A DNA stretch of 64,000 nucleotides, from positions 44,877 through 108,876 of the forward strand of contig NZ_JAHKPD010000020.1 in assembly GCF_018860245.1 (NCBI RefSeq), given 5' to 3'. How positions within the stretch are numbered: position 1 is the first letter of the stretch; each line of letters starts with the position of its first letter. The notes under the pieces were generated by a model. That model worked only from the letters and a program-made list of their open reading frames with translations. It made no database searches and was not told the origin of the DNA. This DNA comes from Pseudotamlana agarivorans (lineage in GTDB: Bacteria > Bacteroidota > Bacteroidia > Flavobacteriales > Flavobacteriaceae). Below, in pieces: positions 17,497-26,997 of the stretch. Position numbers and translations under genes: made by a program.

Positions 17497-18114
17497 ATGT
17501 CATTTAAAAAATTCATTGAACCTTTAAGAGATTCTTTAGAAAGTAAAGGATTTAATGAGCCATTGCCTTTTCAAAAGCAAATATTATCTAAAATAAAAGG
17601 CGGAGCAAGCATGTTTTGTATCGCGCCAAAAGGTTCAGGAAAGACAACGAGTATTGTACTTAGTGTGATTCAGAAATTAAAAGGAGAAGCCTTTGAAGAC
17701 GCTCCTAGGGCTTTAATTTTTGTGGAAAACAAACAAGCTGCATTAGATTTAGAATTGGAGTTTAATGCATATCTGCGTGGCACCGATTTACGCGTGTATT
17801 GTGCCTATGATGAAAAAAATATAGATCATCAACGTGATGAAATTTATGATGGGATAGATGTTGTTATTGCTACACCAAAACGTTTAAATAAGATTTTTTA
17901 CCTTAACGGAATAAACCTAAACGAACTTCAAATGTTTGTTGTTGAAGATGCCGAATTTTTATTTAGAAATCACAATTTTGCAGAGGTTACACGTACACCA
18001 GAAAGTATAGACCGTTGTCAGTATTTAGTTTTTGCAGAAAAATTTGATAGCCGATTTGAACGTTGGCAAGAGAGTTTCATGTTTAATGCACAACTGGTAA
18101 AACTTAAAAAGTAG
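17497..18114 (+). CDS. Single-domain DEAD/DEAH helicase-like protein
   Basis: A 205-residue protein holding only the first RecA-like domain of a DEAD-box helicase. The Q-motif region (NEPLPFQKQIL), a Walker A of the form APKGSGKTTS, and motif Ib-like IATPKRL are present, but motif II is VEDAEF instead of DEAD and motif III is missing or altered. The whole second RecA domain, needed for RNA unwinding, is absent. The frame is intact and has its own promoter, so it is a real gene rather than a fresh fragment. It may bind ATP and RNA as a regulator; helicase activity is unlikely. Confidence 0.8.
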   Translation: MSFKKFIEPLRDSLESKGFNEPLPFQKQILSKIKGGASMFCIAPKGSGKTTSIVLSVIQKLKGEAFEDAPRALIFVENKQAALDLELEFNAYLRGTDLRVYCAYDEKNIDHQRDEIYDGIDVVIATPKRLNKIFYLNGINLNELQMFVVEDAEFLFRNHNFAEVTRTPESIDRCQYLVFAEKFDSRFERWQESFMFNAQLVKLKK

Positions 18115-18204
18115 TAACAATTATGAAGGAAGAATAAGCTAATATAGGTATACAGTTTATTTGTCTTTCATTTTTTAGTAAATTTATAAATAGTTTTAAT
18201 CAGG

Positions 18205-18738
18205 ATGAATTTAAAAAAAAATAAGGTTATGAAAAAAAATGTTTTATCTATAGTAACAATAATTGCACTTCTTGTTTTTTCTTGTGAAGGACCGCAAGGC
18301 CCTCCAGGATATGATGGTGAACCGGGCTACAATATTGTTGGTCAAACTTATGAAATCGCAAACATTAATTTTTCTTCAAATAAGCTGGATGAACGCTTTA
18401 CTTTCCCAGAAAGTAATGTTGATGGAGATGCGGTGTTGGTTTACCGATTAGAAGAAGAAAACAACGGATTAGATGTTTGGGAACCCTTACCTACAGCGAC
18501 TATTTTCTTTAATGGAGGTGGTTATTTTCAGTATCGTTTCAATTATACATTGGGCGATGTTGATATTATTGCAGAAAGTGATGATATTGACGCTGTCGGT
18601 GCTGAGTTTACTAAAAATCAAGTGTTCAGAATTGTGGTTATGCCATCAGATCTAGCCTCTACAGTGGATACCAATAACTTAAATGCAGTTATGAGTCAGT
18701 TGAATATTACGGAAGATGATATTCAAAATATTCAGTAA
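18205..18738 (+). CDS. Collagen-like lipoprotein
   Basis: A 177-residue surface lipoprotein (169 if the second ATG at 18229 is used). The lipobox LLVFSC is followed immediately by a short Gly-X-Y collagen-like tract (GPQGPPGYDGEPGYN), then a domain of about 125 residues of beta character with several aromatic strands (GGYFQYRFNYTLGDVDIIA). Collagen-like stretches just after the lipid anchor recur in Bacteroidota lipoproteins and may act as a short rigid stalk. No function assigned. Confidence 0.75.
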   Translation: MNLKKNKVMKKNVLSIVTIIALLVFSCEGPQGPPGYDGEPGYNIVGQTYEIANINFSSNKLDERFTFPESNVDGDAVLVYRLEEENNGLDVWEPLPTATIFFNGGGYFQYRFNYTLGDVDIIAESDDIDAVGAEFTKNQVFRIVVMPSDLASTVDTNNLNAVMSQLNITEDDIQNIQ

Positions 18739-18786
18739 CATCTAACATCTATTTTAATGCAGTTTCTTGGAAATTGTATAAATTTA

Positions 18787-18818
18787 AAATCTCAGATTAA
18801 TTGTTTAATCTGGGATTT
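18787..18818. terminator. Bidirectional terminator
   Basis: 14-bp stem AAATCTCAGATTAA / TTAATCTGGGATTT with one G-T pair and a four-base loop, A-rich on the left and T-rich on the right, placed between the convergent lipoprotein and SEC-C genes. Confidence 0.75.
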
Positions 18819-18822
18819 ATTA

Positions 18823-20412
18823 TTAGTTGTTTAAACAACATTTTTTATGTTTTTTTCCGCTACCACATGGACAAGGGTCATTACGTCCAACTTTGAAGTC
18901 TGCTTTAATAGGTATTGCAGTTGAGTTTAAAAAATGATCATGATAAAGTTGTGAATAATCTTCTTGGTCTTCTTTATATCCGGCCCAAGTAGTAACTACT
19001 TGTTCATAGCGTTCTGCTATTGAAAGGATGTCTCTTTTTTTATCGAAATTTCTTGGTTTCTTGAAATCTTTCTTTACTTCTTGCCAATCTCCACAAATAT
19101 CAATGGATACGACTTTTTTATCGAATAGTTTTTCTATTATAGGTAGCAGTTCAATACCTTTGATATCAATAATATCACATATTATAAGTGCTGTTAATTC
19201 GCTATCAATGATATTGTCTTCTATGTCACTATTTAAGTAAAATTGAATGACATCCGCATACCAATCTAATGCTTCATCACGCCTTTCGGGGTGGTGTAAA
19301 GCAAGCTGTGATATCATGTCTGAAATATTAGTTCGCGCGAAAGCGTCAACACCAGGTTTAAACATAAACTGTTTGCATGCTTCTAGAACTTCTACGTTTG
19401 TAATAGCAATTTTATATAGGGGTTCCCAAATCATTGCGGTAATAAAATCACCTATATAAAGTTCTAAATATTCATTTGATTGACTCAATGCATAAAGCAT
19501 GGTATCCACGCTTTTCGAAGCTTTAAGTTCACCCAAAAGATAAATGGCATGAACAACGAAATTCATCTTTTCTTCATTCCATTGTCCTTCTTCTACTAAT
19601 TTATTAAAATGGTTAAATCGGTTAATACTATCATGTAACACTAATTCAAGATCTTGAATAAGACTATCCTCCGGAAGCGATAGAATTTTATTTAGTTTTT
19701 CTTCTTCAATATATAGTCCATTGGAATAAAGCCATTCAATTTCTTGGTTAATGAAATTCGGAGATTTAGTTATTGTATTAATTTCCTGTTGTTTTGTTTT
19801 TACCGTTATATTACTTTTTTGCTCTTCTTCAAAACGTTTTTGACTAGCTTTCATTCTTGCAGCAAATAATTGATTCAAAGCCATTTTCGTATCGGTGGAA
19901 TCGGGAGCTAATTCCTGCATTATTTCGTAGCGTATTTCGGCTTGTTCAATATCATCTATAGCTGTATAATATAATACAGCACATTTTAAAAATGAAACAA
20001 CTTCGTTAACGTGAAATGTATCACGTTCGGGGTACATGGCTTTAATATCCATGGCTTCACCTAAAACTTCGGGCATTTTTTCAAAGTCTTGATTTAGATA
20101 ATGCGCGTTCGCTAAATTTAATTTCCCGAACAAGTAATCAGGATGTTCAGAAATGATCCACTTATTAGTATCACTCATTTTTTTTGTATCACCAATTTGA
20201 GCGTATAATACGGATAAGTAATTTTTTAATTGTGGATTTTTTGGATATTTTTCTATGGCATCTAATAATTTTCGCACCCCCGATTTTTTACCCTCCAACG
20301 CCAGTTTATGAAACTGCACAAGCTTGCGTGCGAGCTCAGGGGTAATGGCGTTTTGTTTGTCTAAAAAGTTGGGGTCGTTTGTTATGTTATATCCAATTTC
20401 AATATGTTTCAT
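18823..20412 (-). CDS. DUF1186-like protein with TPR-type repeats and C-terminal SEC-C motif
   Basis: A 529-residue cytoplasmic protein. Residues 25-200 are helical and repeat-like (TPR pattern: [38 protein letters not shown]). Residues 225-470 resemble DUF1186. The C-terminus is a textbook SEC-C zinc motif ([18 protein letters not shown]), the same element that ends SecA and binds zinc and protein partners. A single gene with its own upstream region. It is likely a protein-binding adaptor; no partner can be read from the context. Confidence 0.85.
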   Translation of the reverse strand: MKHIEIGYNITNDPNFLDKQNAITPELARKLVQFHKLALEGKKSGVRKLLDAIEKYPKNPQLKNYLSVLYAQIGDTKKMSDTNKWIISEHPDYLFGKLNLANAHYLNQDFEKMPEVLGEAMDIKAMYPERDTFHVNEVVSFLKCAVLYYTAIDDIEQAEIRYEIMQELAPDSTDTKMALNQLFAARMKASQKRFEEEQKSNITVKTKQQEINTITKSPNFINQEIEWLYSNGLYIEEEKLNKILSLPEDSLIQDLELVLHDSINRFNHFNKLVEEGQWNEEKMNFVVHAIYLLGELKASKSVDTMLYALSQSNEYLELYIGDFITAMIWEPLYKIAITNVEVLEACKQFMFKPGVDAFARTNISDMISQLALHHPERRDEALDWYADVIQFYLNSDIEDNIIDSELTALIICDIIDIKGIELLPIIEKLFDKKVVSIDICGDWQEVKKDFKKPRNFDKKRDILSIAERYEQVVTTWAGYKEDQEDYSQLYHDHFLNSTAIPIKADFKVGRNDPCPCGSGKKHKKCCLNN

Positions 20413-20607
20413 CCTTCTTACTTATTCTATTTATTTTTACTTTTTGTGTCCTAACTATTTCAATTCTTATGAATGATAGAAACCAAAATTAAACTTTTGG
20501 CAGTTCTAATGGCGTCGAGAATTTTGAATATTTATTATGAATTTATCAACATGTAAGAATAGGGTAAGTCAGCATGAAAATGTTTCGGTTTCCTAGAGAA
20601 CGAATTT
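20413..20607. other. Intergenic region with a short hairpin
   Basis: Between the start of the SEC-C gene and the stop of the carboxyltransferase gene, both on the minus strand. Contains a perfect 6-bp hairpin CCAAAA-TTAAAC-TTTTGG near 20482, which could end the carboxylase transcript. No gene seen. Confidence 0.5.
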
Positions 20608-22149
20608 CTACAAAGGAATATTACCATGTTTACGATCTGGCCGGTCTACTTGTTTGTTTTCCAACATAGAGAATCCTTTAAGTAACTTTCTTCGAGTCTC
20701 TTTAGGAAAAATAACCTCATCAATAAATCCGCGTTTGGCAGCTTCATACGGATTTGCAAATTTTTCGGCGTATTCTGCTTCTTTCTCGGCTAGCTTTTCA
20801 GCTGAATTTTCCGCGGAAGCGATTTCTTTTTTAAAGATAATTTCACTAGCTCCTTTAGCGCCCATAACAGCTATTTCGGCACCTGGCCAAGCAAAGTTTA
20901 AATCGGCACCAATATGTTTTGAATTCATGACATCATAAGCGCCACCATAGGCTTTTCGTGTAATAACTGTAATTCTTGGAACCGTAGCCTCGCTTAATGC
21001 ATAAAGTAATTTGGCTCCATTAACAATAATACCGTTCCATTCTTGATAGGTACCAGGTAAAAAACCGGGAACATCTACCAAAACAAGTAGCGGAATATTA
21101 AAACAATCACAGAATCGTATAAACCGCGCTGCTTTTCTGGAGCTTCTAACCCCCAAGACCCCTGCGAACGACATGGGTTGATTAGCAACAATACCAATAC
21201 TTCGTCCGCCCAATCTTGCAAAACCAACAATGATGCTTTCGGCGTATTCTTTATGAATTTCATAAAAGGAATCGTTGTCAATGATACCATCAATAACGGT
21301 ATGCATATCGTATGGCTTGTTCGGGTTGTCGGGAACACAATCGGTTAAAACATCACGAACTTCATCCGTCAATTGGTACTCTAGTTTTTTAGGGGTTTCT
21401 TTATTATTCTGCGGAAAATAACTAAACAATTGTTTAATATCATCTAAACACTGAACATCGTTAGCCGATTTTTTATGTGCAACGCCAGATTTTGAAGCGT
21501 GTGTATGTGCTCCACCAAGTTCTTCGCTTGTCACTTCTTCATTGGTTACCGTTTTTACTACGCTAGGTCCAGTAACAAACATATAACTGGAATTTTCAAC
21601 CATAATGGTAAAATCGGTGATGGCAGGGGAGTACACGGCACCACCAGCACAAGGCCCCATAATGGCAGATATTTGAGGGATAACGCCAGATGCTTGTACA
21701 TTTCTATAAAAAATATCAGCATAACCCCCTAAAGAACGGACCCCTTCTTGAATTCGCGCACCACCAGAATCATTTAAGCCAATTATGGGCGCGCCAACCT
21801 TTAGGGCTAACTCTAATATTTTACAAATTTTCTCAGCGTGTGTCTCCGATAAAGAACCACCAAATACCGTAAAATCTTGAGCGTAAACATACACCAATCG
21901 ACCTGCAATAGTGCCGTATCCTGTAATAACACCGTCCCCGTAATATATGTGGTCTGCCATACCGAAATCGGTAGTTCTGTGAGTTACTAAAGCACCAATT
22001 TCTTCAAAAGAAGCAGCGTCTAATAGATATTCAATACGTTCTCTTGCAGTTAATTTATTGTTGTTATGTTGTTTGTCAATACGTTGCTGTCCGCCTCCCA
22101 ATTTTGCAAGGGCGTATAATTGTTGTAGTTTTTCGGCCTTAGAACTCAT
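20608..22149 (-). CDS. Acyl-CoA carboxylase carboxyltransferase subunit (propionyl-CoA carboxylase beta type)
   Basis: A 513-residue carboxyltransferase with the two crotonase-like halves (about 25-250 and 270-505). The [13 protein letters not shown] motif and [12 protein letters not shown] oxyanion region mark the acyl-CoA half; [13 protein letters not shown] and [11 protein letters not shown] mark the carboxybiotin half. Length and the combined alpha/beta form fit PccB rather than the split AccA/AccD of fatty acid synthesis. It is last in a minus-strand operon with biotin carboxylase and a biotin carrier. Propionyl-CoA is the probable substrate; a methylcrotonyl- or acetyl-CoA enzyme is not excluded. 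Confidence 0.92.
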   Translation of the reverse strand: MSSKAEKLQQLYALAKLGGGQQRIDKQHNNNKLTARERIEYLLDAASFEEIGALVTHRTTDFGMADHIYYGDGVITGYGTIAGRLVYVYAQDFTVFGGSLSETHAEKICKILELALKVGAPIIGLNDSGGARIQEGVRSLGGYADIFYRNVQASGVIPQISAIMGPCAGGAVYSPAITDFTIMVENSSYMFVTGPSVVKTVTNEEVTSEELGGAHTHASKSGVAHKKSANDVQCLDDIKQLFSYFPQNNKETPKKLEYQLTDEVRDVLTDCVPDNPNKPYDMHTVIDGIIDNDSFYEIHKEYAESIIVGFARLGGRSIGIVANQPMSFAGVLGVRSSRKAARFIRFCDCFNIPLLVLVDVPGFLPGTYQEWNGIIVNGAKLLYALSEATVPRITVITRKAYGGAYDVMNSKHIGADLNFAWPGAEIAVMGAKGASEIIFKKEIASAENSAEKLAEKEAEYAEKFANPYEAAKRGFIDEVIFPKETRRKLLKGFSMLENKQVDRPDRKHGNIPL

Positions 22150-22167
22150 AGTTTTTAGTTTAATTAA

Positions 22168-23610
22168 TTATGAATTAGGAAGTCTTAATAATTTCTGATC
22201 CTCTAAAAATTGTTTTACAGCAATGAGTGCGGCAACTTTTGCCTCTTCTTCTGAATATTTATTTAGAGCTTCGTTTTTATAGTAGTTTTTAACAAAATGT
22301 GTGTCGAAATCTCCAGATTTAAACGCCTCATGTTCACAAACAAACTTTCCGAAAGGTAAAGTGGTTTTAATCCCTTTTACCTGAAAATCATCAATGGCTT
22401 TACGCATAATTTGTATGGCTTCTTCTCGGTTTTTTCCGTAGGTGATTAATTTAGCAAGCATGGGATCGTAGTAAATAGGAATTTCCATGCCTTCTTCATA
22501 ACCATTATCTACGCGAATGCCTTCACCATGAGGTAATTTATAGCGTTCTAAAAGCCCCACACTAGGTAAGAAATCATTCATCGGATCTTCGGCATAGACA
22601 CGTAATTCTAAGGCGTGGCCATTAATTTTTAAATCCGTTTGCTTGAATTGAAGTGCTTCACCACGAGCAATTCTAATTTGAAGCTCTACCAAATCATAAC
22701 CAGTAATTAATTCGGTAACAGGGTGTTCGACTTGAAGCCTGGTGTTCATTTCTAGGAAATAAAAGTTGTGCTGTTCATCCAAGAGAAATTCAACTGTACC
22801 AGCACCGATGTAATCACAGGCTTTGGCTACTTTTATAGCAGCTTCTCCCATTTTAGTTCTTAAAGTTTCAGTTAAAACTGAAGAAGGTGCTTCTTCAATA
22901 ACTTTTTGATGTCTTCTTTGTATGCTGCATTCCCGTTCAAAAAAATGAAATATTTGTCCGTGAGAATCGGCAATAATTTGAATTTCTATATGTCTCGGAG
23001 ACTTTATATACTTTTCAATAAAAACCGAACCATCTCCAAAAGCAGACGTCGCCTCACTAATCGCGCGTTGCATTTGAGATTCTAGTTCACTTTCTTTTTC
23101 AACTACGCGCATGCCTTTTCCGCCGCCGCCAGCTGAGGCTTTAATAAGTATAGGAAACCCAATGTTGTTAGCAAAGGTTTTTGCTTTTGAAACATCGGTT
23201 ATGGCTTCATCAATACCGGGAACCATAGGAATATTATAGGTTTTAACTGCTTTTTTAGCTTCTAATTTGCTCCCCATAATTTTTATGGACATCGGTTTCG
23301 GACCAACAAAAATGATGTTATTTTTCTGGCACAATTCCGCGAAAGCGTCATTTTCACTTAAAAAACCATAGCCTGGGTGAATGGCATCAACGTTAAGTTT
23401 TTTAGAAACTTCAATAATTTTATCTGCTCTTAGGTAAGATTCTTTTGAAGCTGATTTTCCAATACATACGGCTTCATCGGCCTGTTTGACGTGCGGTGCA
23501 TTTCGGTCGATTTCTGAAAAAACAGCAACCGTTTTAATGCCCATTTTTTTAGCGGTTCTCATAACCCTAACAGCAATTTCTCCACGATTGGCAACTAGTA
23601 GTTTTTTCAT
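22168..23610 (-). CDS. Biotin carboxylase subunit
   Basis: A 480-residue ATP-grasp enzyme that carboxylates biotin on its carrier using bicarbonate and ATP. Motifs: KKLLVANRGEIAVRVMRTAK at the N-terminus, the ATP loop KASAGGGGKGMRVV, the ERECSIQRRHQKVIEEAPS segment with catalytic charged residues, and FLEMNTRLQVEHPVTE. It lacks a fused biotin domain, which is encoded separately upstream. 18 bases separate it from the carboxyltransferase gene and 52 from the carrier gene. Confidence 0.94.
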   Translation of the reverse strand: MKKLLVANRGEIAVRVMRTAKKMGIKTVAVFSEIDRNAPHVKQADEAVCIGKSASKESYLRADKIIEVSKKLNVDAIHPGYGFLSENDAFAELCQKNNIIFVGPKPMSIKIMGSKLEAKKAVKTYNIPMVPGIDEAITDVSKAKTFANNIGFPILIKASAGGGGKGMRVVEKESELESQMQRAISEATSAFGDGSVFIEKYIKSPRHIEIQIIADSHGQIFHFFERECSIQRRHQKVIEEAPSSVLTETLRTKMGEAAIKVAKACDYIGAGTVEFLLDEQHNFYFLEMNTRLQVEHPVTELITGYDLVELQIRIARGEALQFKQTDLKINGHALELRVYAEDPMNDFLPSVGLLERYKLPHGEGIRVDNGYEEGMEIPIYYDPMLAKLITYGKNREEAIQIMRKAIDDFQVKGIKTTLPFGKFVCEHEAFKSGDFDTHFVKNYYKNEALNKYSEEEAKVAALIAVKQFLEDQKLLRLPNS

Positions 23611-23662
23611 AAAATAATTTTTGGTGTTTTAAAAGCTTTTAAACAGTGAAATTGAGATAGAT

Positions 23663-24148
23663 TTATTCAAATTCAATTATTAAGTGGCCTTTTTCTACGG
23701 CTTCTCCTTTTTTAACGGATATAGATTTGATGACACCAGTTCTTGGAGATACAATGCTGTTCTCCATTTTCATGGCTTCTAGAATGAGTAGGGGGGTGTT
23801 TTCTTGAACTTCTTGACCAACTTTTACTTGAACGTCTAAAATTAAACCTGGCATGGGAGCAATAACTGTGTTTACTTGCTGTGAAACGTGGTTGCTTAGT
23901 CCCATGGTTTCTATCAGGCGGTCTAAATCATTGGAAATTTGAATATCGTAATTTGTGCCATTAACATTAATTTGATAGCATTTACTATTAAGGTCTCCGG
24001 CTAATACTTCTATTTTAAAGGATTTGTTTTGTTGCAAAACATGGTAGTGGCCTTCCGAATTTTTAACCATGTCAAGTTGATTAATTTCACTGGGATTGAT
24101 ATTGAAATCCTCTTGATTATTAACTTTTACGGTGTAATGTTTATCCAT
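23663..24148 (-). CDS. Biotin carboxyl carrier protein
   Basis: A 161-residue carrier with a C-terminal biotinyl domain (about 88-161); the biotinylated lysine is in LEAMKMENSI, and the domain starts with the VIAPMPGLILDVQVKVGQEV strand. The N-terminal 85 residues resemble the swivel region of acyl-CoA carboxylase carriers. The ATG at 24148 gives the usual start; the frame stays open 22 codons further upstream but that part is not conserved in type. First gene of the carboxylase operon. Confidence 0.9.
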   Translation of the reverse strand: MDKHYTVKVNNQEDFNINPSEINQLDMVKNSEGHYHVLQQNKSFKIEVLAGDLNSKCYQINVNGTNYDIQISNDLDRLIETMGLSNHVSQQVNTVIAPMPGLILDVQVKVGQEVQENTPLLILEAMKMENSIVSPRTGVIKSISVKKGEAVEKGHLIIEFE

Positions 24149-24321
24149 AGTTAAAATGATTGGCTTTATAAATATATGAATTTTATTCAGGCCTAGAATG
24201 GATTCATAGTACAAATCTTAAACTGGATTTTAATTTTTTCTGTTTTTTTAAGTCAACTTGCTTAGTGCTGATATTTAGTGAATTACCGGTAAAACCTTTA
24301 TTTTGTTGATTTTTTTTAAAA

Positions 24322-24345
24322 ATAATATGATATAAATCATATTAT
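24322..24345. promoter_or_regulatory. FNR-type palindromic operator before the YceI-porin operon
   Basis: Perfect inverted repeat with 10-base arms: ATAATATGAT, a four-base centre ATAA, then ATCATATTAT. The inner part, TGAT-N4-ATCA, is the half-site spacing of FNR/NNR/DNR-type Crp family sites. Its centre (24333.5) is about 42 bases before the predicted transcription start, the class II activator position. Confidence 0.6.
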
Positions 24346-24362
24346 GGCAACACCTATGGGTT

Positions 24363-24370
24363 GACCTTTG
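24363..24370 (+). promoter_or_regulatory. Predicted -7 box of the YceI-porin operon
   Basis: GACCTTTG is a one-mismatch fit to TAnnTTTG; no good -33 TTG occurs at the normal distance, where the palindromic operator lies instead, as expected for an activator-dependent promoter. Confidence 0.45.
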
Positions 24371-24395
24371 TATCAAATTATAAAACTAAAACAGC

Positions 24396-24974
24396 ATGAA
24401 ATTATTCAATAAATTATCAATGGGCATTTTTATAATGTTGGCATTTGTTTCGGTTAACTTAACTCGTGCACAAGAGTTAGCCCTTATAAACAATGCATCT
24501 TCTTTAAAGGTTTTAGGAACCTCCAATATTCATGATTGGGAAGTAAATGCCGAAAGTCAGTCAGGAAAAATTAAGTTCAGTGATATAGAAAATGGAAAGA
24601 TAGAAGATTTAACTATTACTATTAAAGTTGAAGGTTTAAAAAGCGGTAAAAGTGGGATGGATAAGAATACCTATAAAGCGCTTAAATCGAAAAACAGTAA
24701 AGACATTTTATTTCAATTAACAAAAGTAGAAAGCCTTGATGCTAAAGGAAATGGTGTCTTTGATATCAAATCCAAAGGTGATTTAACTATTGCTGGAACT
24801 AAAAAGAGTATTGCGCTTAATTTTAAGCTGAGCATAATGGATTCTACAGCAACCTTAATAGGAGAAAAGCAAATTAAAATGACCGATTTTAAAGTAGACC
24901 CACCAACAGCTTTATTAGGAACGATTACCACAGGGGAGGATGTGACTATCAAATTCAAAACAAAGTTTAAATAA
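24396..24974 (+). CDS. YceI family protein (second)
   Basis: A 192-residue exported protein with a signal peptide ending near TRAQE and a YceI domain (about 30-190) including the LKVLGTSNIHDWEVNAE start and the DLTIAGTKKSIALNF strand. It begins an apparent operon with a porin-like protein (32-base gap) and is preceded by an FNR-like palindrome. Sequence is clearly different from the YceI at 16.8 kb, so the two are old paralogues rather than a recent duplication. A periplasmic lipid-binding role is inferred from the family. Confidence 0.9.
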   Translation: MKLFNKLSMGIFIMLAFVSVNLTRAQELALINNASSLKVLGTSNIHDWEVNAESQSGKIKFSDIENGKIEDLTITIKVEGLKSGKSGMDKNTYKALKSKNSKDILFQLTKVESLDAKGNGVFDIKSKGDLTIAGTKKSIALNFKLSIMDSTATLIGEKQIKMTDFKVDPPTALLGTITTGEDVTIKFKTKFK

Positions 24975-25006
24975 CAATTTAATAACAACTATAAATTAGT
25001 ATAATT

Positions 25007-26296
25007 ATGAAATCAATAATTAAAAATTTAATTTTAGGAGCCATAGTCTTAGGGGGACTAAATATGTATGCTCAAAATAGCAAAAGACATATTGATAACT
25101 TTAGACAGCCGGATCAAACCGGAATTAATACATTTGAAGCGCCAAAAGAAACCGAATCAACTTTTGATGGTTTAAAAGTAAGAGTTGGTGGGGCGTCAAC
25201 CCTTCAATTTCAAGCATTAGATCATGAGAATTCTGGAGCAACACCTTTAGCAGAACTTGGGTCCAATTTTAATTTACCAACTGCAAACTTAGATTTGGAT
25301 GTTGTTTTAGCAGAAGGTGTTAGAATGCACTTAAGAACATATCTATCATCACGTCATCATCCAGAACCATATGTAAAAGGTGGATATTTTCAAATTGATA
25401 AGTTAGATTTTATAAGTGAAGGTTTTTTATCGGATATTATGCAATATGCAACTATTAAAGTTGGTCATATGGAGAATAACTATGGTGATGCCCACTTTAG
25501 AAGAAGTGATAATGCACAAACCATATTTAACCCATTCATAGGAAACTTAATCATGGATTCATTTACCACAGAAGTTGGAGCTGAACTTTACTACCAAAGA
25601 AATGGTTTTTTAGGAATGGTTGGTTTTTCTAATGGAAAATTAAACCAATCGGTTGTCGCTGGTGCAAATGGAAGAACAGGAGGGGCAGCTTTCCTCGCTA
25701 AAATAGGATATGATAAGCAATTAAATGATGATTTAAGATTAAGACTAACAGGTTCATTGTATAATACGGGTTATACACCAAATTTATATTTATTTAATGC
25801 GGATAGAGCAGGATCTAGATATTACCATGTCATGGAAGCGGAAGGAGCTTCTTCTGATAATTTCAGATCAGGACGTTTTGCACCTAATTTTAAAAATAGT
25901 GTGACAGCCATAATGATTAATCCGTTTGTAAGATATAAAGGGTTTGAATTTTTTGGAACTTTAGAAAGAGCTAGTGGAAGCACAAATGCAAATCCAGCTA
26001 CTTTAGATCCAGAAATGGATGGTGTTACAAACCAATTTGCAAGTGAATTGTTATACCGTTTTGGAAAAAATGATAACTTTTATGTAGGAGGTCGATATAA
26101 CGTCGTAAACTCAGAGTATGATGATAAAGCTCAAGATATTACTATTAAAAGAACCCAGTTAGGAGCAGGTTGGTTTATGACTAAAAACATCTTAATGAAA
26201 GCAGAATATGTTCACCAGAATTATGATGGGTTTTCTGGAGCTTTAGAAGATGGTAAATTTGATGGATTCATGTTAGAAGCGGCTATAAGTTTCTAA
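25007..26296 (+). CDS. Porin-like outer membrane beta-barrel protein
   Basis: A 429-residue protein with a signal peptide (cleavage near MYAQNSK) and alternating amphipathic strands through to a C-terminal phenylalanine (LEAAISF), the usual end of an outer membrane barrel. Several aromatic-rich strand pairs are visible (GAELYYQRNGFLGMVGF, GGRYNVVNSEYDDK). It resembles phosphate-selective or DcaP-like porins of Bacteroidota in general form, but the substrate is not evident. Sits between two YceI genes, suggesting that the three work together at the envelope. Confidence 0.8.
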   Translation: MKSIIKNLILGAIVLGGLNMYAQNSKRHIDNFRQPDQTGINTFEAPKETESTFDGLKVRVGGASTLQFQALDHENSGATPLAELGSNFNLPTANLDLDVVLAEGVRMHLRTYLSSRHHPEPYVKGGYFQIDKLDFISEGFLSDIMQYATIKVGHMENNYGDAHFRRSDNAQTIFNPFIGNLIMDSFTTEVGAELYYQRNGFLGMVGFSNGKLNQSVVAGANGRTGGAAFLAKIGYDKQLNDDLRLRLTGSLYNTGYTPNLYLFNADRAGSRYYHVMEAEGASSDNFRSGRFAPNFKNSVTAIMINPFVRYKGFEFFGTLERASGSTNANPATLDPEMDGVTNQFASELLYRFGKNDNFYVGGRYNVVNSEYDDKAQDITIKRTQLGAGWFMTKNILMKAEYVHQNYDGFSGALEDGKFDGFMLEAAISF

Positions 26297-26316
26297 TAAA
26301 AATTAGTAAACAAACA

Positions 26317-26367
26317 AAAAGTCTCTCTGTATAGGAATTGATATAATTCTTAGACTTAGAGGCTTTT
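26317..26367 (+). terminator. Hairpin after the porin gene
   Basis: 10-bp outer stem AAAAGTCTCT / AGAGGCTTTT with one T-G pair and an inner GAAT/ATTC helix, followed by TTATTTTTA. A terminator or a partial one, since a third YceI gene follows in the same direction. Confidence 0.55.
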
Positions 26368-26391
26368 ATTTTTAATGGACATTAACAATTA

Positions 26392-26997
26392 ATGAGAAAG
26401 GGTATGAAAAAGATATTGTTTTTAGTAGCTTTAATCGCAGTCTTAGGTTTTACGAACAAAGATACATTTATTGAAAATACAGCCTTTAAAATTATTGACG
26501 ATAGCACCTTATCTGTTATAGGAACTAGCAACGTAAAAGGGTTTGAGTGCAAATATGATATGACGGATTTTAAATCTGTGATTCCTATAAATTACATTTT
26601 AAAAGATGGTAAAATTTTATTGTCAGAATCAACTTTGGTATTAGACAATATAAATTTTGACTGTGGTGGTAGAGCTATAAATCGTGACTTTATAGAGATA
26701 TTAAAAACAAAAAAACATCCACGTATTAAGCTAGAATTAAGAGAAATTAATATGATCCATAATAAAAATGAGGTCAATGTGCTTGTTGATGTTTCAATGG
26801 CAGGAATAAGTAATACTTATTCAATCCCAGTTAATTTAAAAAAAAATGATAAGTTGGAAGTTGTTGGAAATTTAGACCTGTATTTGGACACCTTCAATAT
26901 TGAGGCGCCAAATAAACTATTTGGCTTAATTCAAATTGGGAATCACGTTGAAATTGAATTTAAGCTGTTTTTAAAGGAAATTATATCTAAGGATTAA
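26392..26997 (+). CDS. YceI-like protein (third, divergent)
   Basis: A 201-residue exported protein with a signal segment (MKKILFLVALIAVLGF) and a diverged YceI-type domain: TLSVIGTSNVKGFECKYD near residue 45 corresponds to the start of the lipocalin-like barrel and the C-terminal IQIGNHVEIEFKLF strand closes it. The basal strand around residues 70-110 differs from the other two copies. Its last 11 bases overlap the convergent Nudix gene. Possibly co-regulated with the YceI-porin pair upstream. Start may also be the ATG at 26404. Confidence 0.75.
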   Translation: MRKGMKKILFLVALIAVLGFTNKDTFIENTAFKIIDDSTLSVIGTSNVKGFECKYDMTDFKSVIPINYILKDGKILLSESTLVLDNINFDCGGRAINRDFIEILKTKKHPRIKLELREINMIHNKNEVNVLVDVSMAGISNTYSIPVNLKKNDKLEVVGNLDLYLDTFNIEAPNKLFGLIQIGNHVEIEFKLFLKEIISKD

